Shown here piece after piece: positions 4,886 to 5,266 of a stretch of 5,266 nucleotides of DNA (position 1 is its first letter; each line of letters opens with the position of its first letter). Origin of the DNA: Opitutaceae bacterium (lineage in GTDB: Bacteria > Verrucomicrobiota > Verrucomicrobiia > Opitutales > Opitutaceae). A program made the position numbers and the translations under genes. The notes beneath the pieces are model-generated. The model saw nothing but the letters and a program-made list of their open reading frames with translations. It searched no databases and had not been told where the DNA came from. The stretch spans positions 1,423-6,688 of the forward strand of contig PMSP01000044.1 of the NCBI GenBank assembly GCA_003168315.1, in the 5' to 3' direction.

Positions 4886-5266
4886 ATGAACAATCCCAAC
4901 GCGTGGTTCCAGCTCGCCCTCTACGTGGGCGTCCTCCTCCTCATCACGAAGCCGCTCGGGCTGTACCTGATCCAGGTGCTCGACGCCCGCGGGCGCACGT
5001 GGCTAGACAGGGTCGTCAGGCCCTTCGAGGTCGCCACCTACCGCGTCTGCGGCATCAACCCCAACCAGGAGCAGGGATGGATGGCCTACACGTTCTCTCT
5101 CCTCTCCTTCAGCATGGTCGGGATGCTGATGACGTATTTCATCCTCCGGTTCCAGGACCACCTTCCGCTGAACCCGCAGGCGCTCCCCGGGCTTGTGCCT
5201 CATCTCGCCTTCAACACGGCCGCCAGCTTCACCACGAACACGAACTGGCAGAGCTACGGCGGCGAG
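4886..5266 (+). CDS. kdpA: Potassium-transporting ATPase potassium-binding subunit KdpA (5' part, cut off by window)
   Basis: KdpA is the channel-like inner-membrane subunit that selects potassium in the KdpFABC P-type ATPase, a high-affinity uptake system used when potassium is scarce. The first 127 codons are present, about a quarter of the usual 550-600 residues. Visible landmarks are the first transmembrane helix at about 7-28 (ending KPLGLYL), the conserved periplasmic segment YRVCGINPNQEQGWMAY at 52-68, a second helix at about 66-87, and FNTAASFTTNTNWQSYGGE at 109-127. The last segment contains the first selectivity-filter loop, TNTNWQ. Gln122 corresponds to E. coli KdpA Gln116, known for its effect on potassium affinity when mutated. 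The start is fixed by GAGGA 9 nt upstream. The frame is open to the window edge without defects, and kdpB and kdpC are expected to follow. Confidence 0.97.
   Translation, partial: MNNPNAWFQLALYVGVLLLITKPLGLYLIQVLDARGRTWLDRVVRPFEVATYRVCGINPNQEQGWMAYTFSLLSFSMVGMLMTYFILRFQDHLPLNPQALPGLVPHLAFNTAASFTTNTNWQSYGGE

Noticed and set aside
5003..5203. Minus-strand 66-codon frame inside kdpA
   Set aside because: It is fully antisense to an unmistakable kdpA sequence that includes the selectivity-filter loop.

Overview
The window is uniformly GC-rich bacterial DNA from a Gram-negative organism. The outer-membrane TonB-dependent receptor and the Tat-targeted periplasmic dehydrogenase both require an envelope with a periplasm. 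The pairing of a GMC oxidoreductase with a gluconate 2-dehydrogenase subunit 3-type protein, the style of the receptor and the micro-ORF beside kdpF bring to mind Verrucomicrobiota (Opitutaceae-like) or Acidobacteriota. That placement is an inference from memory, not something the sequence proves. The window shows no rRNA, tRNA, insertion sequence, CRISPR array or phage gene, and it looks like ordinary chromosomal sequence.

Positions 1-2328 (minus strand) hold a two-gene operon. The upstream gene (526-2328) encodes the FAD-containing catalytic subunit of a GMC-type sugar or polyol dehydrogenase. The downstream gene (1-511, running off the left edge) encodes its small partner with a twin-arginine signal. 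The catalytic subunit has no signal of its own, so it probably reaches the periplasm by hitchhiking on the small subunit. It carries a CX5CX3C cysteine motif with the spacing known to bind a 3Fe-4S cluster in Burkholderia-type FAD-glucose dehydrogenase, which suggests electron transfer to a cytochrome c or quinone. No cytochrome gene is visible.

Positions 2329-2440 are a divergent intergenic region. To its right, 2441-4501 (plus strand) encodes a complete TonB-dependent outer-membrane receptor with an unknown ligand. A hairpin follows its stop codon. The back-to-back layout allows shared regulation of import and periplasmic oxidation, but this is not demonstrated.

Positions 4502-4675 are a leader region with an AT-rich patch, a doubtful 24-codon leader ORF and a strong Shine-Dalgarno sequence. 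The kdp high-affinity potassium-uptake operon then begins: a 28-residue single-helix membrane protein (4676-4762), kdpF (4790-4873) and the first 127 codons of kdpA (4886-5266), cut by the right edge just after the first selectivity-filter loop. kdpB and kdpC would be expected beyond it. The most novel item is the unnamed micro-ORF heading the kdp operon. The most informative functional clue is the Fe-S motif in the dehydrogenase.
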